From the NCBI RefSeq assembly GCF_007290395.2, contig NZ_CP041656.2, positions 1,488,001 through 1,552,000 of the forward strand: a stretch of DNA of 64,000 nucleotides, in the 5' to 3' direction. Under the pieces are notes generated by a model. The model saw only the letters and a program-made list of their open reading frames with translations. It was not told where the DNA came from and ran no database searches. The first letter of the stretch is position 1, and every line of letters begins with the position of its first letter. Source of the stretch: Bradyrhizobium cosmicum (GTDB taxonomy: Bacteria; Pseudomonadota; Alphaproteobacteria; Rhizobiales; Xanthobacteraceae). Position numbers and translations under genes: made by a program. Shown here piece after piece: positions 61,947 to 64,000 of this stretch.

Positions 61947-62993
61947 ATGATGAGCGCCAACTACATCTCGACCTTGATGCTGTCCTCGTCGTTGAGGTCC
62001 TCGATAACGAACAATCAGGCTGCGTTGGCCAAGGCCTCGAAGGAAGCCACCACCGGCCGCTTCGCCGATGTCGGCCTCCAGCTTGGCGCCACGACGGGAA
62101 GCGACGTCACGCTGAGGGCGGACCTGAGCTTCGCCGATCAGCTCGTCGATACCAACGAGCTGGTCTCCGGACGCCTGGACATCACGCAGAGTCGCATCAC
62201 CCAGCTCGGCTCGACCGCAACGGATTTCCTCAAGGACCTGATCGCGGCCCGCAGTACCGACGGCGGCGGGCGGATCATCCTGCCGCCTGCGTCCTCCAAT
62301 CTCCAGGATCTGATCGGCGCGCTGAACGTCTCCTATAACGGCTCGTATCTCTTTTCGGGCATCAACACGCAGAACACGCCGATCACGGCCTACACCGCGG
62401 GCTCGGCCAGCAAAAATCAGGTCGATGCGGATTTCCTCGCGGCATTCGGCTTTTCGCAGTCGTCGCCGGCCGTGAGCACCATCACGCCGGCCCAGATGCA
62501 GACCTTCCTCGACACCACGTTTGATGCCGAATTCGCGAGCCCGGCCTGGAACACCAATTGGTCAACGGCCACCGACCAGGTCATGCAGAGCCGCATCTCC
62601 ACGACGGAGATCGCCGATACCTCCGTGAGCGCCAACCAGACCGGCTTCCGCAAGCTCGCCGAGGCGTACACCATGATGGCCGATCTCGGGAACGTGAACC
62701 TGGACCAGGCGACGTTCCAGGTCGTCGTGGACAAGGCCATCGGCCTGGTCGGCAACGCCATCACCGACCTCGCCACGCTCGGCGGCAGCGTCGGCACGGT
62801 CCAGCAGCGGGTCACCGGCGCGACCGAAAAGCTCAAGGTTCAGCAGGACATTCTGAACAATCAGATCGTCAAGATGGAGGCGGTCGACCCGACCGAGGCC
62901 TCGGTCCGGGTCAATACCCTGCAGACCCAGATCAAGACGGCGCTCGCACTCACCTCGCAGCTCCAGCAGATCAGCCTCGTCAACTATCTCTGA
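61947..62993 (+). CDS. flgL: Hook-filament junction protein FlgL
   Basis: A 348-residue flagellin-like junction protein. The N-terminal NYISTLMLSSSLRSSITNNQAALAKASKEATTGRFADVGLQLG and the C-terminal VNTLQTQIKTALALTSQLQQISLVNYL are intact. It is separated from flgK by 3 bp. ATG 61950 is an alternative start. Confidence 0.94.
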   Translation: MMSANYISTLMLSSSLRSSITNNQAALAKASKEATTGRFADVGLQLGATTGSDVTLRADLSFADQLVDTNELVSGRLDITQSRITQLGSTATDFLKDLIAARSTDGGGRIILPPASSNLQDLIGALNVSYNGSYLFSGINTQNTPITAYTAGSASKNQVDADFLAAFGFSQSSPAVSTITPAQMQTFLDTTFDAEFASPAWNTNWSTATDQVMQSRISTTEIADTSVSANQTGFRKLAEAYTMMADLGNVNLDQATFQVVVDKAIGLVGNAITDLATLGGSVGTVQQRVTGATEKLKVQQDILNNQIVKMEAVDPTEASVRVNTLQTQIKTALALTSQLQQISLVNYL

Positions 62994-63062
62994 GCCTCGG
63001 CTCCATTCGTAAGGCTCGTAACCTTTGTCGTGTTGTTCGGTCTCCTGCGCAGAGTGGTTCTG

Positions 63063-63407
63063 ATGACGTTTGAAGCCTATGGATCGGTCGTCGACGATAG
63101 CGGCTATGAGGCGCGGGGCCGCGAGCGGCAGGCGCTCAGCCTCGGCATCGACCGGCTCGAGCGGCTCCAGAAGGGGCGCTTCAGCTTCGAGGACCTGGTC
63201 GAGAGCCTGCTCTACGTGCGGCGGCTGTGGACGATCTTCATCGAAGATCTCGCACATCCGGAGAATGGGCTTCCGGAGAAGCTGCGCGCCGACATCATCT
63301 CGATTGGCCTGTGGGTGGTCAAGGAAGCCGACCGGCTTCGCGAGGAGAGGTCGAACGACGTGGTGCAGCTGATCGAAATCAACCGCCTGATCCGAGACGC
63401 GCTTTAA
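63063..63407 (+). CDS. flaF: Flagellar biosynthesis regulator FlaF
   Basis: A 114-residue protein with YEARGRERQALSLGIDRLERLQKG, typical of FlaF, which promotes flagellin synthesis or secretion in alphaproteobacteria. The ATG at 63063 gives the family N-terminus; an upstream non-ATG start at 63030 is unlikely. Its TAA shares an A with the flbT ATG. Confidence 0.92.
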   Translation: MTFEAYGSVVDDSGYEARGRERQALSLGIDRLERLQKGRFSFEDLVESLLYVRRLWTIFIEDLAHPENGLPEKLRADIISIGLWVVKEADRLREERSNDVVQLIEINRLIRDAL

Positions 63408-63826
63408 TGAAGATATCCCTGCGGGCCGGCGAACGCATCTACATCAACGGCGCGGTGTTGCGCGTGGACCGCAAGGTCTCCGTCGAGCTCGTCAACGACG
63501 TGATGTTCCTGCTCGAAGGGCAGGTCATGCAGGCCTCGGACGCTACCACGGCGCTGCGGCAGCTCTACTTCATCGTCCAGCTCATGCTGATGAATCCGAC
63601 GGACGTCGTCGCCGCGGCCGCGCTCTATGGCGAACATCATGCGGCGCTGCTTGCGGTTTGCGAGAGCCGCGAGATGCTGGACGGGCTCGCCGCGATCGAC
63701 GAGCTGGTCAAGACGACCCGGTATTTCGACGCGCTCAAGCGAATCCGGGCGCTGTTTCCGGTTGAGGAGGCAATCCTGGCCGATCTGGCCCGTGCCACCA
63801 CCGAAACCCCATTCGAGGCTGCCTGA
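63407..63826 (+). CDS. flbT: Flagellin mRNA regulator FlbT
   Basis: A 139-residue protein with LRAGERIYINGAVLRVDRKVSVELVNDVMFLLEGQVM, the FlbT signature. FlbT of Caulobacter binds the flagellin mRNA leader and shortens its life; in other alphaproteobacteria it can act positively. It is coupled to flaF by a 1-nt overlap. The leader elements of the three flagellin genes in this window are natural target candidates. Confidence 0.94.
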   Translation: MKISLRAGERIYINGAVLRVDRKVSVELVNDVMFLLEGQVMQASDATTALRQLYFIVQLMLMNPTDVVAAAALYGEHHAALLAVCESREMLDGLAAIDELVKTTRYFDALKRIRALFPVEEAILADLARATTETPFEAA

Positions 63827-63841
63827 CAGCGGAGAGGCAAT

Positions 63842-64000
63842 ATGAACGTCACCAGCGCAACCGATAGCACCAACAAGTCCAGTTCGACCGGCTCCACCAC
63901 GACCACGGCGAGCAACACCGTCGATTACAATACGTTTCTTCAGCTCCTCGTCGCCGAGATGAAGAATCAGGATCCGACCAATCCGATGGATACGTCGCAA
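63842..64000 (+). CDS. flgD: Hook-capping protein FlgD (cut by right edge)
   Basis: The first 53 codons of flgD: a threonine/serine-rich start, then VDYNTFLQLLVAEMKNQDPTNPMDTSQ, the unmistakable FlgD N-terminal block. The rest of the gene lies beyond the window. It follows flbT by 15 bp, with a GGAG ribosome site. Confidence 0.93.
   Translation, partial: MNVTSATDSTNKSSSTGSTTTTASNTVDYNTFLQLLVAEMKNQDPTNPMDTSQ

Noticed and set aside
1..64000. CRISPR arrays, tRNA or rRNA genes, intact insertion sequences or prophage genes
   Set aside because: I found no regularly spaced short repeats, no rRNA segments or recognisable tRNA cloverleaf, and no transposase or phage protein in the frames I examined; only non-coding dispersed repeats are present.

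Overview
The window looks like chromosomal DNA of a Bradyrhizobium-type alphaproteobacterium. The reasons are high GC, a rhizobial Porin_2-type porin, and flagellar genes of the rhizobial type (MotC, MotD/FliK, MotE, FlaF, FlbT, flagellins of about 300 residues). Mosaic intergenic repeats also occur. I infer the lineage from these features; no marker gene is present.

Left part (1-7.6 kb): a FUSC-type transporter (cut by the left edge), a single receiver-domain regulator, a FixJ/NarL-type response regulator and a PAS histidine kinase lie on the minus strand. They are divergent from an AraC-type regulator, and the shared intergenic region holds a perfect 16-bp palindrome. Several small ORFs follow, two of them paralogous.

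7.6-19 kb: a dispersed repeat, an orphan dipeptide-type (family 5) binding protein with a twin-arginine signal, and a small membrane protein. A co-directional series follows: MetQ-like binding protein, luciferase-like flavin monooxygenase, two carboxymuconolactone-decarboxylase/AhpD-fold proteins, and a complete branched-chain-type ABC importer (binding protein, fused LivH-LivM permease, LivG, LivF). This reads as uptake plus oxidation of an organic, perhaps sulfur-containing, substrate; the substrate cannot be read from sequence.

19-34 kb: a NiCoT nickel/cobalt permease preceded by a NikR-like operator and overlapping a TonB-dependent receptor gene (a likely metal-uptake pair). Then come a HerA-like ATPase, a YkgJ-type cysteine-cluster protein, a LysE exporter, a PanE-like reductase, an alpha/beta-hydrolase lacking its catalytic serine, a MarR regulator, a candidate small RNA, a major porin, about 1.2 kb of repeat-rich DNA and a second MarR regulator.

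34-64 kb: an almost continuous rhizobial-type flagellar cluster. Minus strand: DUF1217 gene, flgF, fliI. Plus strand: motA, fliM, DUF6468-like gene, fliN, fliG, flhB, flgB, flgC, fliE, flgG, flgA, flgI, motE, flgH, fliL, fliP; three tandem flagellins; fliF, fliH-like, motB, motC, motD/fliK, a lytic transglycosylase, flgE, flgK, flgL, flaF, flbT and flgD (cut by the right edge). By gene content it resembles the thin (lateral) flagellar system of bradyrhizobia rather than the Caulobacter-like thick one. The most interesting sequence signal is a leader element shared by the three flagellin genes, in which a conserved hairpin is followed by a sequence able to pair with the Shine-Dalgarno region; flbT, which encodes the family known to act on flagellin mRNA leaders, lies in the same cluster.
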